64,000 bases of DNA from VBDM01 sp035702665 (lineage in GTDB: Bacteria > Pseudomonadota > Gammaproteobacteria > Burkholderiales > SG8-39): contig DASSQD010000138.1 in assembly GCA_035702665.1 (NCBI GenBank), positions 1 to 64,000 on the forward strand, written 5' to 3'. The notes beneath the pieces were generated by a model. That model searched no databases, was not told the DNA's origin, and saw only the letters and a program-made list of their open reading frames with translations. A program made the translations under genes and the position numbers. Below are positions 26,481 through 35,879 of the stretch, in pieces; position 1 is the stretch's first letter, and each line of letters opens with the position of its first letter.

Positions 26481-28322
26481 ATGTACCATGGCATCGTCCG
26501 TATGGCCCACGACCACCGCATCGCCCTGCCTGCCGCTCCCGCGAAGGCGCCCTCGCCGCGCAGCGAGTGGCGCGCCGTCGCCGTGCTCGTCCCCTATCTG
26601 TGGGAGTTCCGCGCGCGCGTGGTGGTCGCGCTCGTCCTCCTGACCGGCGCCAAGCTCGCCAACGTAGGCGTGCCGCTCGTCATGAAGGAGGTGGTCGACT
26701 CGCTCGACCCGCGTACCGCGGTCCTCGCGGTGCCGCTCGCCCTGCTCGCGGGGTACGGGGTCCTCCGGTTCTCGACGACGCTGTTCGCCGAGCTGCGCGA
26801 CATCGTGTTCGTGCGCGTCGCCCAGCGCGCGATCCGGCGCGTCGCCCTCTCCGTGTTCCGCCACATGCACAGCCTCAGCCTGCGCTTTCACCTCGAGCGC
26901 CAGACCGGGGGCGTTTCGCGCGACATCGAGCGCGGCACGCGCGGCATCTCTACGTTGCTGTCGTACATGCTGTTCTCGATCATCCCGGTGGTTCTCGAGT
27001 TCAGCCTGGTGGCGGTGATCCTCCTCGCGAAGTTCGACTGGCGCTTCGCCGCGGTGACCTTCACCGCGGTCGCCGTCTACATCGCGTTCACCGTCACGAT
27101 CACCGAGTGGCGCATGGACATCCGCCGCCGCGCCAACGAGCTCGACTCGAAAGCCAACACCCGCGCGATCGACAGCCTGCTGAACTACGAGACGGTGAAG
27201 TACTTCAACAACGAGGAGTACGAGGCGCGCCGCTACGACGACAATCTGCAGAAATACGAGTCCGCCGCGGTCAAGAACGAAGCCTCGCTCGGCGTCCTGA
27301 ACATCGGGCAGAGCTGCATTATCGCCATCGCGGTGACGCTGCTCATGGTCCTCGCCGCCCAGGGCGTGGTGGCGAAGACCCTGACGCTCGGCGATCTCGT
27401 GCTCGTCAACGGTCTGCTGATCCAGCTCTACATCCCGCTCAATTTCCTCGGGATGGTGTACCGCGAGATCAAGCAGGCGCTCATCGACATGGATCGCATG
27501 TTCCGTCTGCTCACCCAGGACCGCGAAATACAGGACCGGCCCGATGCGGTCCCGCTGGCTCCCGGAAAGGGCGGCGCAACGGTGCGCTTCGAGCGCGTCG
27601 ATTTCAGCTACGAGCCGCGGCGCCAGATCCTGTTCGACGTGTCCTTAGAGATCGCGGCCGGGAGCAAGGTCGCGGTGGTGGGACACAGCGGCTCGGGAAA
27701 GTCGACGCTGGCGCGTCTCTTGTTCCGCTTCTACGACGTCGGCGCGGGGCGGGTGTCGATCAACGGAGTCGACATCCGCGACCTGAAGCAGGCATCCGTG
27801 CGCGGGGCGATCGGCATCGTGCCGCAGGACACGGTGCTGTTCAACGACACGATTCTCTACAACATCCACTACGGCCGGCCCGAGGCCTCGCTCGAGGACG
27901 TCGTCGACGCGGCGAAGGCGGCGCACATCCACGAGTTCATCGAGAGCCTCCCCGACCGCTACGAGTCGCGCGTGGGCGAGCGCGGCCTGAAGCTGTCGGG
28001 CGGCGAGAAGCAGCGCGTGGCGATCGCGCGAGCCATCCTCAAGAACCCCAGCATCCTGATCTTCGATGAGGCGACGTCCGCGCTCGACTCGGAGACGGAG
28101 AAAGGCATCCAGGCGGAGCTCGACCGCATCGCGCGCGGCCACACCACCCTGGTGATCGCGCACCGCCTATCCACGGTGATGGATGCCGACCAGATTCTGG
28201 TGCTCGATCAGGGGCGTATTGTCGAGCGTGGCACGCACAGGGAGCTGCTGGCGCGGGACGGCGTCTACGCCCAGATGTGGGCGCTGCAGCAGCAAGAAGA
28301 GGCCGAGCACGCCGCAGCCTGA
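26481..28322 (+). CDS. Atm1/HMT1-type ABC exporter (fused permease-ATPase)
   Basis: A 613-residue half-transporter with six membrane helices in the first 320 residues and an ATPase domain with Walker A GHSGSGKST, signature LSGGEKQRVAIARAIL and Walker B ILIFDEATSALD. Atm1-family features include LLNYETVKYFNNEEYEARRYD and RGTRGISTLLSYMLF. Members export glutathione-linked metal or persulfide complexes; bacterial versions have been linked to heavy-metal tolerance. Two starts are possible, ATG 26481 and ATG 26502 (MAHDHR), neither with a clear ribosome site. The gene is divergent from fadE and probably monocistronic. Confidence 0.9.
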   Translation: MYHGIVRMAHDHRIALPAAPAKAPSPRSEWRAVAVLVPYLWEFRARVVVALVLLTGAKLANVGVPLVMKEVVDSLDPRTAVLAVPLALLAGYGVLRFSTTLFAELRDIVFVRVAQRAIRRVALSVFRHMHSLSLRFHLERQTGGVSRDIERGTRGISTLLSYMLFSIIPVVLEFSLVAVILLAKFDWRFAAVTFTAVAVYIAFTVTITEWRMDIRRRANELDSKANTRAIDSLLNYETVKYFNNEEYEARRYDDNLQKYESAAVKNEASLGVLNIGQSCIIAIAVTLLMVLAAQGVVAKTLTLGDLVLVNGLLIQLYIPLNFLGMVYREIKQALIDMDRMFRLLTQDREIQDRPDAVPLAPGKGGATVRFERVDFSYEPRRQILFDVSLEIAAGSKVAVVGHSGSGKSTLARLLFRFYDVGAGRVSINGVDIRDLKQASVRGAIGIVPQDTVLFNDTILYNIHYGRPEASLEDVVDAAKAAHIHEFIESLPDRYESRVGERGLKLSGGEKQRVAIARAILKNPSILIFDEATSALDSETEKGIQAELDRIARGHTTLVIAHRLSTVMDADQILVLDQGRIVERGTHRELLARDGVYAQMWALQQQEEAEHAAA

Positions 28323-28397
28323 AGTCCGGCAGGAGCGGCCCGCGCACCGCCGGTTACACGATTTGCGTGAAGTGTTCCGCGTATCTCTTTATTTTCG

Positions 28398-28426
28398 TTG
28401 CAAATAACAGCCGTCGCGGCTAAACT
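28398..28426 (+). promoter_or_regulatory. Sigma-70 promoter of the PBP7-like gene
   Basis: TTGCAA (28398-28403), a 17-base spacer containing an AGCCG/CGGCT hairpin, and TAAACT (28421-28426). Transcription would begin near 28433, 25 bases before the GTG start. Confidence 0.55.
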
Positions 28427-28457
28427 GGCCACCCCAACGAATAGCTTGGAGGGAGAG

Positions 28458-29351
28458 GTGCGAGTCCTCTTTGCATTCCTGCTTGCCTTGGCGGTCGCCT
28501 CGACGGCGGCGCTCGCGCGCGAGGCGCGCCAGCCCGCGCTGAAGTCGCAGGCGGCGCTGGTGGTCGACCAGGATTCGGGCGAGATATTGCTGGGCAAGAA
28601 CGCGGAGTCGAAGCTGCCGATCGCCTCGCTCACCAAGCTGATGACGGCGATCGTCACGCTCGACGCCGACCTCGACCCGAACGAGCCGGTGACGATCACC
28701 AAGGCCGACGTCGACCGGCTGCGCGGCTCGCACTCGCGCTTGCAGGTCGGCACGACCCTGACCCGCGACGAGATGCTGCACCTCGCCCTCATGGCCTCGG
28801 AGAACCGCGCCGCTTCCGCGGTCGCCAACTCCTACCCGGGCGGGCGCGACTCGTGCGTGCTTGCGATGAATCTCAAGGCGCAGCTCCTGGGGATGACCGG
28901 CACGCGCTTCGAGGACGGCACCGGGCTTTCAGGGCACAACGTGTCGACGGCGCAGGACCTCGCCAAGCTCGTCCAGGCGGCGCACGCCTATCCCAAGATC
29001 CGCGACTTCACGACCTCGACCTCGTACCAGGTGAAGGTCGGCCGCCGCGCGATGCGCTTCGGCAACACCAACAATCTGACCCGCAGCTCGCGCTGGGATA
29101 TCGGCCTGTCGAAGACCGGCTACATCGCGGAGGCGGGACGATGCCTGGTGATGCAGGTGACGCTGGCGGGGCGTTCCATTATCATCGTGCTGCTTGACTC
29201 CTGGGGCAAATACACTCGTGTCGGCGATGCGACCCGCATCCGCAATTGGCTGGAGTTCGCGACCAGCCCCTCCGTGCGCCGATCCTCCGCGGGCCTGTCG
29301 CAGGCCGGCGGTCTCGCGCTCTTTCCGGCACCGAACGACCCGCCGGGCTAG
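28458..29351 (+). CDS. pbpG: D-alanyl-D-alanine endopeptidase (PBP7/PbpG-like)
   Basis: A 297-residue penicillin-binding peptidase of the S11 family. The GTG start at 28458 is chosen because GGAGGGAG precedes it and the product then opens directly with a signal peptide (VRVLFAFLLALAVAST). The upstream in-frame ATG lies inside the promoter. The active-site motifs are SxxK in ASLTKLM, SxN in ASENRAA and KTG in LSKTGYIAEAG. PBP7-type enzymes cleave D-Ala-meso-DAP crosslinks in periplasmic peptidoglycan. A Pro/Ser-rich tail follows the catalytic domain. Confidence 0.9.
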   Translation: MRVLFAFLLALAVASTAALAREARQPALKSQAALVVDQDSGEILLGKNAESKLPIASLTKLMTAIVTLDADLDPNEPVTITKADVDRLRGSHSRLQVGTTLTRDEMLHLALMASENRAASAVANSYPGGRDSCVLAMNLKAQLLGMTGTRFEDGTGLSGHNVSTAQDLAKLVQAAHAYPKIRDFTTSTSYQVKVGRRAMRFGNTNNLTRSSRWDIGLSKTGYIAEAGRCLVMQVTLAGRSIIIVLLDSWGKYTRVGDATRIRNWLEFATSPSVRRSSAGLSQAGGLALFPAPNDPPG

Positions 29352-29366
29352 CCTCCGGCGGCCCGG

Positions 29367-30359
29367 ATGAAGGTCGAACCCGCACCCCAGCCTCTGGCGC
29401 CCGGGGTGGTGCGGTTCTACAGGTTCCTTCCGCAAGCCGAGTCGTTTCGCGACGACGTGCTCGCCGGCCTCGCTCTGGCGCAGAAGAGCGTTTCTCCGAA
29501 ATACTTCTACGACGAGGCCGGCTGCCGCCTGTTCGAGGCGATCTGCGAGCTGCCCGAGTACTACCTGACCCGCACCGAGACCGCGATCCTGCGCGGGAAC
29601 GCCGCCGACATCGCCCAGTTCATCGGCCCCGACGCCGAGCTGATCGAATTCGGCAGCGGCGTCCAGGCGAAGACGCGCATCCTGATCCAGGCGCTGCAGA
29701 CGCGGCTGTACGTTCCCATCGACATCGCGCTGGACACGCTGCGGGATTCCTCCCACGAGCTCGCTGGCCGGTTTCCGTGGCTGAACGTCGCCGGGATCTG
29801 TGCCGACTATACGCGGCCGCTCTTTCTGCCCCGGTTCTCGGGCGTGCCCATCCGCAGGAAGGCGGTGTTTTTCCCGGGCTCGACGGTCGGCAATTTCACG
29901 CCTTCCGAGGCGCTCGAATTCCTGAGGCAGGCGCGTCGCACGGCGGGCAAGGGCGGCGCGCTCGTCATCGGCGTCGACCTCAAGAAGAGCAAGGGCGTCC
30001 TGGACGCGGCGTACGCCGACGCGAGGGGAGTCACGGCGCGCTTCAACCTCAACCTGCTGGAGCGGATCAACCGCGAGCTGGGCGGCGATTTCCAGACGAG
30101 CCGCTTCCGCCACAAGGCGTTCTACGACCCGGCTCTCGGCCGGGTCGAGATGCACCTGGAGAGCCTGTACTCGCAGATCGTCCACGTCGCGGGGCGGCGA
30201 TTCGACTTCGCGCCGGGAGAGACGATCCACACGGAGATCTCCTGCAAGTACTCGGTCGCCGAATTCCAGGAGCTCGGCAAGCGCGCGGGATTCTCCCCCG
30301 AAAAAGTCTGGACCGACCCCGAGCAGCTCTTCAGCGTGCACGGCATGGTGGCCGCCTAG
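29367..30359 (+). CDS. egtD: L-histidine N-alpha-methyltransferase EgtD-like
   Basis: A 330-residue SAM-dependent methyltransferase of the EgtD/DUF2260 type. Family blocks are KYFYDEAGCRLFEAICELPEYY (histidine-binding side), TRTETAIL, the SAM loop LIEFGSGVQAKTRILI, FFPGSTVGNFTP and FNLNLLERINRELGG. EgtD trimethylates histidine to hercynine, the first step to ergothioneine. The usual partner EgtB (sulfoxide synthase) is absent here; the gene lies 15 bases after pbpG and 13 before lutA, so it may be in one transcript with them. A related DUF2260 enzyme acting on another substrate cannot be excluded. Confidence 0.85.
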   Translation: MKVEPAPQPLAPGVVRFYRFLPQAESFRDDVLAGLALAQKSVSPKYFYDEAGCRLFEAICELPEYYLTRTETAILRGNAADIAQFIGPDAELIEFGSGVQAKTRILIQALQTRLYVPIDIALDTLRDSSHELAGRFPWLNVAGICADYTRPLFLPRFSGVPIRRKAVFFPGSTVGNFTPSEALEFLRQARRTAGKGGALVIGVDLKKSKGVLDAAYADARGVTARFNLNLLERINRELGGDFQTSRFRHKAFYDPALGRVEMHLESLYSQIVHVAGRRFDFAPGETIHTEISCKYSVAEFQELGKRAGFSPEKVWTDPEQLFSVHGMVAA

Positions 30360-30372
30360 AGCGGCATTTTTC

Positions 30373-31098
30373 ATGCGCGTCGGCCTGTTCGTGACCTGCC
30401 TCGTCGATCTGATGCGCCCGTCGATCGGGTTCGCCGCGCTGAAGCTCCTCGAGGACGCCGGCTGCGAGGTCGTCGTTCCCGCGACGCAGACCTGCTGCGG
30501 CCAGCCGGGCTGGAACTCCGGCGACCGCAAGTCGGCGCGGGACCTGGCCGCGAAGCTCATCGACGAATTCGAGGACTGTCCCCACGTCGTCCTGCCCTCG
30601 GGCTCGTGCGCCGGAATGATCCGCACGCATTTTCCGGAGGTGTTCGCGGATGATCTCGGGATGGCCGCGCGCGCCCGGCGCCTCGGCGCGCGGACCTACG
30701 AGCTTACCGAGTTCCTCGCCAAGGTCGCGCACCGGCCCAGAGTGTCCGCGAGCTTCGAGGGCGTCGTGACCTACCACGATTCGTGCTCGGGGTTGCGCGA
30801 GCTGGGCGTGAAGACGGAACCGCGCAGATTGCTGGCCAGGGTGGAAGGCCTGAAGCTCGTAGAGATGGAGGAGTGCGAGACGTGCTGCGGCTTCGGCGGC
30901 ACCTTCTCGATCAAGTACGGCGACATCTCCTCCGAGATGGCGGAGCGAAAGTGTGCCCACATCGCGGCGAGCGGCGCGCAAGCGGTGGTGCTCGGTGACC
31001 TCGGCTGCATGCTGAACATCGAGGGCCGGCTGCGCAAGCGGGGCGACTCCAAGACCCGCGTGCTGCACGTCGCGGAGGTGCTCGCCGGAGAACGCTGA
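30373..31098 (+). CDS. lutA: LutA/LldE-like lactate oxidation iron-sulfur subunit
   Basis: A 241-residue protein with two CCG (heterodisulfide reductase-like) motifs, TCCGQPGWNSG near residue 38 and CETCCGFGGTFSIKYG near 175, which bind an unusual iron-sulfur cluster. LutA belongs to the LutABC lactate utilisation complex that oxidises L-lactate to pyruvate. Its stop overlaps the lutB start (TGATG), so the pair is co-translated. No lutC follows. Confidence 0.9.
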   Translation: MRVGLFVTCLVDLMRPSIGFAALKLLEDAGCEVVVPATQTCCGQPGWNSGDRKSARDLAAKLIDEFEDCPHVVLPSGSCAGMIRTHFPEVFADDLGMAARARRLGARTYELTEFLAKVAHRPRVSASFEGVVTYHDSCSGLRELGVKTEPRRLLARVEGLKLVEMEECETCCGFGGTFSIKYGDISSEMAERKCAHIAASGAQAVVLGDLGCMLNIEGRLRKRGDSKTRVLHVAEVLAGER

Positions 31099-32516
31099 TG
31101 CACGCCCAGTCGATCCACTTCAAGCCGCGCGCCGCGGCGGCGCTCGCGAACGGGACACTGCAGTCCAACTTGCAGAAGTTCAACTCGACCGGCTTCACCG
31201 CGCTCCGCGCGAAGGCGGTGGCCGACTTCGGCGCGGGCCTCTTCGAGAAGCTGCGCGACGAGGGCGCGGCGATCCGCGACCGCGCGCTCGAGAACCTCGA
31301 CGCCTGGATCGAGCGCTTCGAGTCGGAGGCGACGCGGCGGGGCGCGACCGTGCTGTTCGCGGAGACGCGCGACGAGGCGTGCGAGCTGCTGCTCGACATC
31401 TGCCGGCGCCACGGCGTGAAGACGGTGATCAAGTCGAAGTCGATGCTCTCGGAGGAGGCGGGGGTGAACGAGGCCCTCGAGGCCGCCGGCGTGACGCCGG
31501 TCGAGACCGACCTCGGCGAGTACATCCTGCAGCTCGCGGGCGAGGCGCCGTCGCACATCATCGCGCCGGCGCTGCACAAGAACAAGGGCGAGGTCGCCGA
31601 CCTCTTCGCCTCGCGCCACCGCGCGCCGCGCAAGACCGACATCCCGCTCATGACCCGCGAGGCGCGCGAGGTCCTGCGCGGGCACTTCCTCAGCGCCGAT
31701 CTCGGCCTGTCGGGCGGCAACTTCCTCGTCGCCGAGAGCGGCTCGGGCGTGATCGTCACCAACGAGGGCAACGGCCGCATGGTGACGACGCTGCCGCGCG
31801 TGCACGTCTGCCTCACCGGCATCGAGAAGGTCATTCCGACCCTCGAGGACTTCGCGACGCTGCTGCGCCTCCTCACGCGCTCGGCGACCGGCCAGCCGAT
31901 CTCGAACTACGTGAGCCTGTTCACCGGGCCGCGAGCGGCGGAGGACCGGGACGGGCCGGAGCACATGGTTTTCGTCCTCGTCGACGCGGGGCGCACGAGC
32001 CTCGTCGGCGGCGAGATGCAGGAGATGCTGCGCTGCATCCGCTGCGGCGCGTGCATGAACCACTGCCCCGTATACCGAGCGGTCGGCGGGCACAGCTACG
32101 GCTGGGTCTACCCCGGCCCGATGGGCTCGGTGCTCACGCCGAGCTATCTCGGCCTGGAGAACGCGCTCGACCTGCCCCAGGCGGCGACCCTGTGCGGCGC
32201 CTGCTCGGTGGCCTGCCCGGTCAAGATCCCGCTGCCCGAGCTGCTGCGGACGCTGCGCGAGGAACAGGTCGACCGCGGGCTGAGGCCGGCGAAGGAGCGG
32301 CTCGGCCTGCGCCTGTGGTCTTGGCTCGCCCGCCGCCCGCGGCTGTACGCGCTCGCGACCGCGCTTGGCGCGCCCTTCCTGCGCCTGCTCGGCGGCGCCG
32401 ACGGGATGCTCGGGGTGCTGCCCTTCGGCTCGGAGTGGACCCGCGGGCGCCGCTTTCCCGCGCCGAGATCCTGGAGGACGTTCCGCTCGCTGTACGCCGC
32501 GGGCCGCCGCCGCTAG
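31098..32516 (+). CDS. lutB: LutB/LldF-like iron-sulfur protein
   Basis: A 472-residue LutB homologue. The N-terminal LUD domain (about 70-290) shows SMLSEEAGVNEALE and the GGNFLVAESGSG region. Two ferredoxin-like 4Fe-4S motifs follow: CIRCGACMNHCPVY near residue 314 and LCGACSVACPVKIP near 366. It works with LutA in lactate oxidation, passing electrons to the respiratory chain. The C-terminal extension is rich in Arg and Pro. Its TAG overlaps the TAG of the convergent corA within the palindrome CTAG. Confidence 0.92.
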   Translation: MHAQSIHFKPRAAAALANGTLQSNLQKFNSTGFTALRAKAVADFGAGLFEKLRDEGAAIRDRALENLDAWIERFESEATRRGATVLFAETRDEACELLLDICRRHGVKTVIKSKSMLSEEAGVNEALEAAGVTPVETDLGEYILQLAGEAPSHIIAPALHKNKGEVADLFASRHRAPRKTDIPLMTREAREVLRGHFLSADLGLSGGNFLVAESGSGVIVTNEGNGRMVTTLPRVHVCLTGIEKVIPTLEDFATLLRLLTRSATGQPISNYVSLFTGPRAAEDRDGPEHMVFVLVDAGRTSLVGGEMQEMLRCIRCGACMNHCPVYRAVGGHSYGWVYPGPMGSVLTPSYLGLENALDLPQAATLCGACSVACPVKIPLPELLRTLREEQVDRGLRPAKERLGLRLWSWLARRPRLYALATALGAPFLRLLGGADGMLGVLPFGSEWTRGRRFPAPRSWRTFRSLYAAGRRR

Positions 32517-33475
32517 AGCCAGCCGGCCCTGCGGAAGCGGAAGAAGAGAAGAACGTTGATCAAGGCCATCGCGCCGACGGCGGCGGGGTAGCCGAAGACC
32601 CAGTCGAGCTCGGGCATGTTCTTGAAGTTCATGCCGTAGAGGCTGGCGATGAAGGTCGGGACCGCGATCAGCGCGCCCCAGGCCGCAAGGCGCTTCGTCA
32701 CCTCGGTCTCGCTGAACGTGATCATCGCCACGTTCACCTGGATCGCGGTGGTCACCGTGTCGCGCTGGCTGTTTATCGTCTGGCTGATGCGCACCAAGTG
32801 ATCGTAGACGTCGCGGTAGTACTCCTGCATTCCGGCGCAGACCTGGGGAACGCGGCCGCCGTAGAGCTTGCCCACGGCTTCGAGCAGGGGCAGTACGGCG
32901 TGCTGCAGCGTGGTGAGCTTCTGCCTGACGTAGTAAAGGCCCTCGATGTTCGCGCGCAGCGAACTTCCGGTGAAGATCTGCTCCTCGAATTTCTCGAATT
33001 CGTCCTCGATGGCGTCCAGCACCGGAAAGTAGCGGTCGACCACGGCGTCGATCAGGGCGTAGAACACGAATCCCGACCCGAGCTTCAGATTCTCGGGCTC
33101 GCGCTCGCAGCGGGCACGCACCTCCCTGAACCCCGGCTCGGCCTGATTGCGCACCGAGAGCACATAGTTGCGGCCCACGAACAGGTCGACCTCGCCGACC
33201 GTGAGTTCGTCCGCGAACTGGACGTTGTGCAGCACCGCGAACAAGGAGTCGCCGTACTCGTCGATCTTGGGGCGCTGGTGGCCGTGGCGCGCATCCTCGA
33301 CCGCGAGCTCGTGCAGATCGAATTCCTTCTGCATCGCCGCGAGCTCGCCGGGCAACGGATCCTTGAGCGCAACCCAGACGAAGCATTCGGGTCGGTTGAC
33401 GTACTGCCCGATCTCCTCGGGCTTGATGTCGCCGAGCTTCTTTCCGTCCTGGTAGGCACCGCAACTGACCAGCAT
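32513..33475 (-). CDS. corA: CorA-family magnesium/cobalt transporter
   Basis: A 320-residue CorA protein. The ATG at 33475 is preceded by GGGAGA; the longer open frame upstream is antisense to the aminotransferase gene. The cytoplasmic funnel domain occupies residues 1-255, followed by two C-terminal helices with the selectivity signature YGMNF and the MPELDW loop between them, then a basic tail FRFRRAGW. It mediates divalent cation influx as a pentamer. It is divergent from the aminotransferase and has overlapping stops with lutB. Confidence 0.92.
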   Translation of the reverse strand: MLVSCGAYQDGKKLGDIKPEEIGQYVNRPECFVWVALKDPLPGELAAMQKEFDLHELAVEDARHGHQRPKIDEYGDSLFAVLHNVQFADELTVGEVDLFVGRNYVLSVRNQAEPGFREVRARCEREPENLKLGSGFVFYALIDAVVDRYFPVLDAIEDEFEKFEEQIFTGSSLRANIEGLYYVRQKLTTLQHAVLPLLEAVGKLYGGRVPQVCAGMQEYYRDVYDHLVRISQTINSQRDTVTTAIQVNVAMITFSETEVTKRLAAWGALIAVPTFIASLYGMNFKNMPELDWVFGYPAAVGAMALINVLLFFRFRRAGWL

Positions 33476-33581
33476 CACGTTCTCCCGTCTTGCGCGGAAA
33501 TGATAAGCCACGACGGGCTTGCCGCATAGGATAAAATGGGGCGCTTGACACGCGCCTGACAGCGAATTCGAGACGAGGGGC

Positions 33582-34793
33582 ATGCCCAAGATCAGCAAGC
33601 GCACCGAGAATCTCGGCACCGAGAACGCCTTCGTCGTCCTCGCCGAGGTGAACGAGCTCGCCCGCAAGGGCAAGGACCTCATCTCCTTCTGCATCGGCCA
33701 GCCCGACTTCCACACCCCGGCGAACATCCAGGACGCGGCGGTGCGCGCCGTGCGCGAAGGCAAGCACGGCTACACGCCCTCGGCCGGGATCGCCGAGCTG
33801 CGCGAGGCCGCCGCGCGCTACATGGGAGAGATGCGCCGCCTGTCGATCAAGCCCGAGGAAGTCGTCGTCGGCGGCGGAGCGAAGCCCTTCATCGCCTACA
33901 CCATCCTCTCGACCACGGACTACGGCGTGGGCGACGAGGTGATCTATCCGAATCCGGGCTTCCCGATCTACGAGTCGCAGATCGTGGCGAACGGCGCCGT
34001 GCCGGTGCCGCTGCACCTGCGCGAGGCGCGCAACTTCGCCTTCGACCCGGCCGAGCTCGAGTCGAAGATCACGGGGAAGACGAAGCTCCTGATCCTCAAC
34101 TCCCCCCAGAACCCGACGGGCGGCATCCTGAACAAGAAGGACCTGGAGGCGATCGCCGCGATCCTGCGGCGCCACCCGGACGTCTGGGTCTACGCGGATG
34201 AGATCTACTCGCGCCTGTGCTACGAGGGCGAGTTCTGCTCGATCGCCTCGCTCCCCGGGATGGTCGAGCGCACCATCATCTCGGACGGCGCGTCCAAGAC
34301 CTGGGCGATGACCGGCTGGCGCATCGGATTCGCCTCGAACCCGGTGCTCGCGCCGCAGTTCGTTCGCTGGGTGACCAACACCGACTCCTGCGCCTCGCAC
34401 ATCAGCCAGTGGGCCGCGGTCGAGGCCTTGAACGGCCCGCAGGCCGAGGCGCAGAAGATGCGCGATTCCTTCCTCGCGCGCCGCGACCTGATCGTCGGGC
34501 TGCTGAACCAGGTCCCGGGGGTCTTCTGCAAGACGCCCGGCGGCGCCTTCTACGCCTGGCCCAACGTGACCGAGGCCTGCCGCATGATAGGCGCGGCCGA
34601 CTCGGAGGAGTTCAGGAAGCGGCTCCTCAACGAGGCCGGCGTCGCGGTGCTCGCCGACATCCACTTCGGAGCGAGGGTGCCCGGCGAGGGGCAGCACATC
34701 CGCTTCTCCTACGCGGCGTCCAACGCCGCGATCGAGCAGGGCGTCGCGCGCATGGCGGAGTTCATCCGGAAGAACCAGCGCCGCGTGGCGTAG
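33582..34793 (+). CDS. Class I/II pyridoxal phosphate aminotransferase
   Basis: A 403-residue fold-type I aminotransferase. Key pieces are FCIGQPDFHTP near the N-terminus, NSPQNPTGG, YADEIYSRLCYEG and the PLP lysine in SDGASKTWAMTGWRIGF. The C-terminal HIRFSYAAS contains the arginine that binds the substrate carboxylate. Sequence is closest in style to aspartate/alanine-type aminotransferases; the amino donor cannot be fixed. GACGAGGGG precedes the start. It is 7 bases from mnmA on the same strand. Confidence 0.9.
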   Translation: MPKISKRTENLGTENAFVVLAEVNELARKGKDLISFCIGQPDFHTPANIQDAAVRAVREGKHGYTPSAGIAELREAAARYMGEMRRLSIKPEEVVVGGGAKPFIAYTILSTTDYGVGDEVIYPNPGFPIYESQIVANGAVPVPLHLREARNFAFDPAELESKITGKTKLLILNSPQNPTGGILNKKDLEAIAAILRRHPDVWVYADEIYSRLCYEGEFCSIASLPGMVERTIISDGASKTWAMTGWRIGFASNPVLAPQFVRWVTNTDSCASHISQWAAVEALNGPQAEAQKMRDSFLARRDLIVGLLNQVPGVFCKTPGGAFYAWPNVTEACRMIGAADSEEFRKRLLNEAGVAVLADIHFGARVPGEGQHIRFSYAASNAAIEQGVARMAEFIRKNQRRVA

Positions 34794-34800
34794 GCGGTCG

Positions 34801-35877
34801 ATGGCGGGCGAAAGAATCGTGGTGGGGATGTCGGGCGGCGTCGACTCGTCGGTCGCCGCGCTCCTCCTCAAGCGGCAAGGCTACGAAGTGGTCGGCCTCT
34901 TCATGAAGAACTGGGAGGACGACGACGACGACGAGTACTGCTCGACGCGGCAGGACCTGGTCGACTGCGCCTCGGTCGCCGAGGTGATCGGCATCGACCT
35001 CGAGGTCGTGAACTTCTCGGCGGAGTACAAGGAGCGCGTGTTCAGCGCCTTCCTTGCCGAGTACTCGGCCGGGCGCACCCCCAACCCCGATGTGCTGTGC
35101 AACGCCGAGATCAAGTTCAAGGCCTTTCTCGACCACGCGATGAAGCTCGGCGCGAAACGCATCGCTACCGGGCACTACGCCCGCCTGCGGGAGATCGGGG
35201 GCCGCTTCGAGCTGCTCAAGGCGCGCGACCTGTCCAAGGACCAGAGCTATTTCCTGCACCGCCTCGACCAGGCGCAGCTGTCGCGCGTGCTGTTTCCGCT
35301 CGGCGAGCTGAAGAAGACCGAAGTGCGCCGCATCGCCCAGGAAGCCGGGCTGCACAATTTCGCCAAGCGCGACTCGACCGGCATCTGCTTCATCGGTGAG
35401 CGCCCGTTCCGCGCGTTTCTGAACCGCTACCTGCCGACGAAGCCCGGCCGGATGCGCACCCCCGAGGGCCGCACGGTCGGGGAGCACGTCGGACTATCCT
35501 TCTACACCATAGGGCAGAGAAAGGGCATCGGCATCGGGGGAACAAGGAATACGGCGGCCGAGCCGTGGTACGTGTGCGGCAAGGACCTCGAGAGGAACGA
35601 GCTCATTGTCGTGCAGGGGCGCGACCATCCGCTGCTCCTGTCGCGGCGGTTGCGCGCCGAGGACCTCGCCTGGGTGAGCGGCGAGGCGCCGAAGAGCGGC
35701 GAATCGTGCGGCGCCAAGACGCGCTACCGCCAGGCGGAAGCGGTCTGCCGCGTGCGCAGCGCCGGCGAGGACGGTCTCGAGGTCGAGTTCGCCGACCCCC
35801 AGTGGGCGGTGACCCCCGGGCAGTCCGTGGTGCTGTACCGGGACGACGCCTGCCTGGGCGGCGGCGTAATACAGTAG
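34801..35877 (+). CDS. mnmA: tRNA-specific 2-thiouridylase MnmA
   Basis: A 358-residue tRNA-modifying enzyme that installs the 2-thio group at U34 of Lys, Glu and Gln tRNAs. The PP-loop GMSGGVDSSVAALLLK is at residues 9-24. The catalytic cysteines are in PDVLCNAEIKFK and STGICFIGER. The metal-like acidic run in MKNWEDDDDDEYCS is longer than in most relatives but lies in the expected loop. The C-terminal domain with AVTPGQSVVLYR is complete. It closely follows the aminotransferase and stops 2 bases before the convergent YceI gene. Confidence 0.95.
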   Translation: MAGERIVVGMSGGVDSSVAALLLKRQGYEVVGLFMKNWEDDDDDEYCSTRQDLVDCASVAEVIGIDLEVVNFSAEYKERVFSAFLAEYSAGRTPNPDVLCNAEIKFKAFLDHAMKLGAKRIATGHYARLREIGGRFELLKARDLSKDQSYFLHRLDQAQLSRVLFPLGELKKTEVRRIAQEAGLHNFAKRDSTGICFIGERPFRAFLNRYLPTKPGRMRTPEGRTVGEHVGLSFYTIGQRKGIGIGGTRNTAAEPWYVCGKDLERNELIVVQGRDHPLLLSRRLRAEDLAWVSGEAPKSGESCGAKTRYRQAEAVCRVRSAGEDGLEVEFADPQWAVTPGQSVVLYRDDACLGGGVIQ

Positions 35878-35879
35878 CC

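Noticed and set aside
22928..26521. A 1197-codon open frame overlapping the thiolase and fadE genes on the minus strand
   Set aside because: It is out of frame with two clearly homologous proteins and is Arg/Ala-rich, a common artefact of third-position GC bias.
33545..33573. TTGACA as the -35 of the aminotransferase promoter
   Set aside because: No acceptable -10 occurs at 16-18 bases; a nearby TAAAAT (33533) also has no -35.
30771..34871. A 1366-codon open frame antisense to lutA, lutB and the aminotransferase gene, and overlapping corA in another frame
   Set aside because: No recognisable domain, Arg/Ala/His-rich composition, and complete overlap with well-supported genes.
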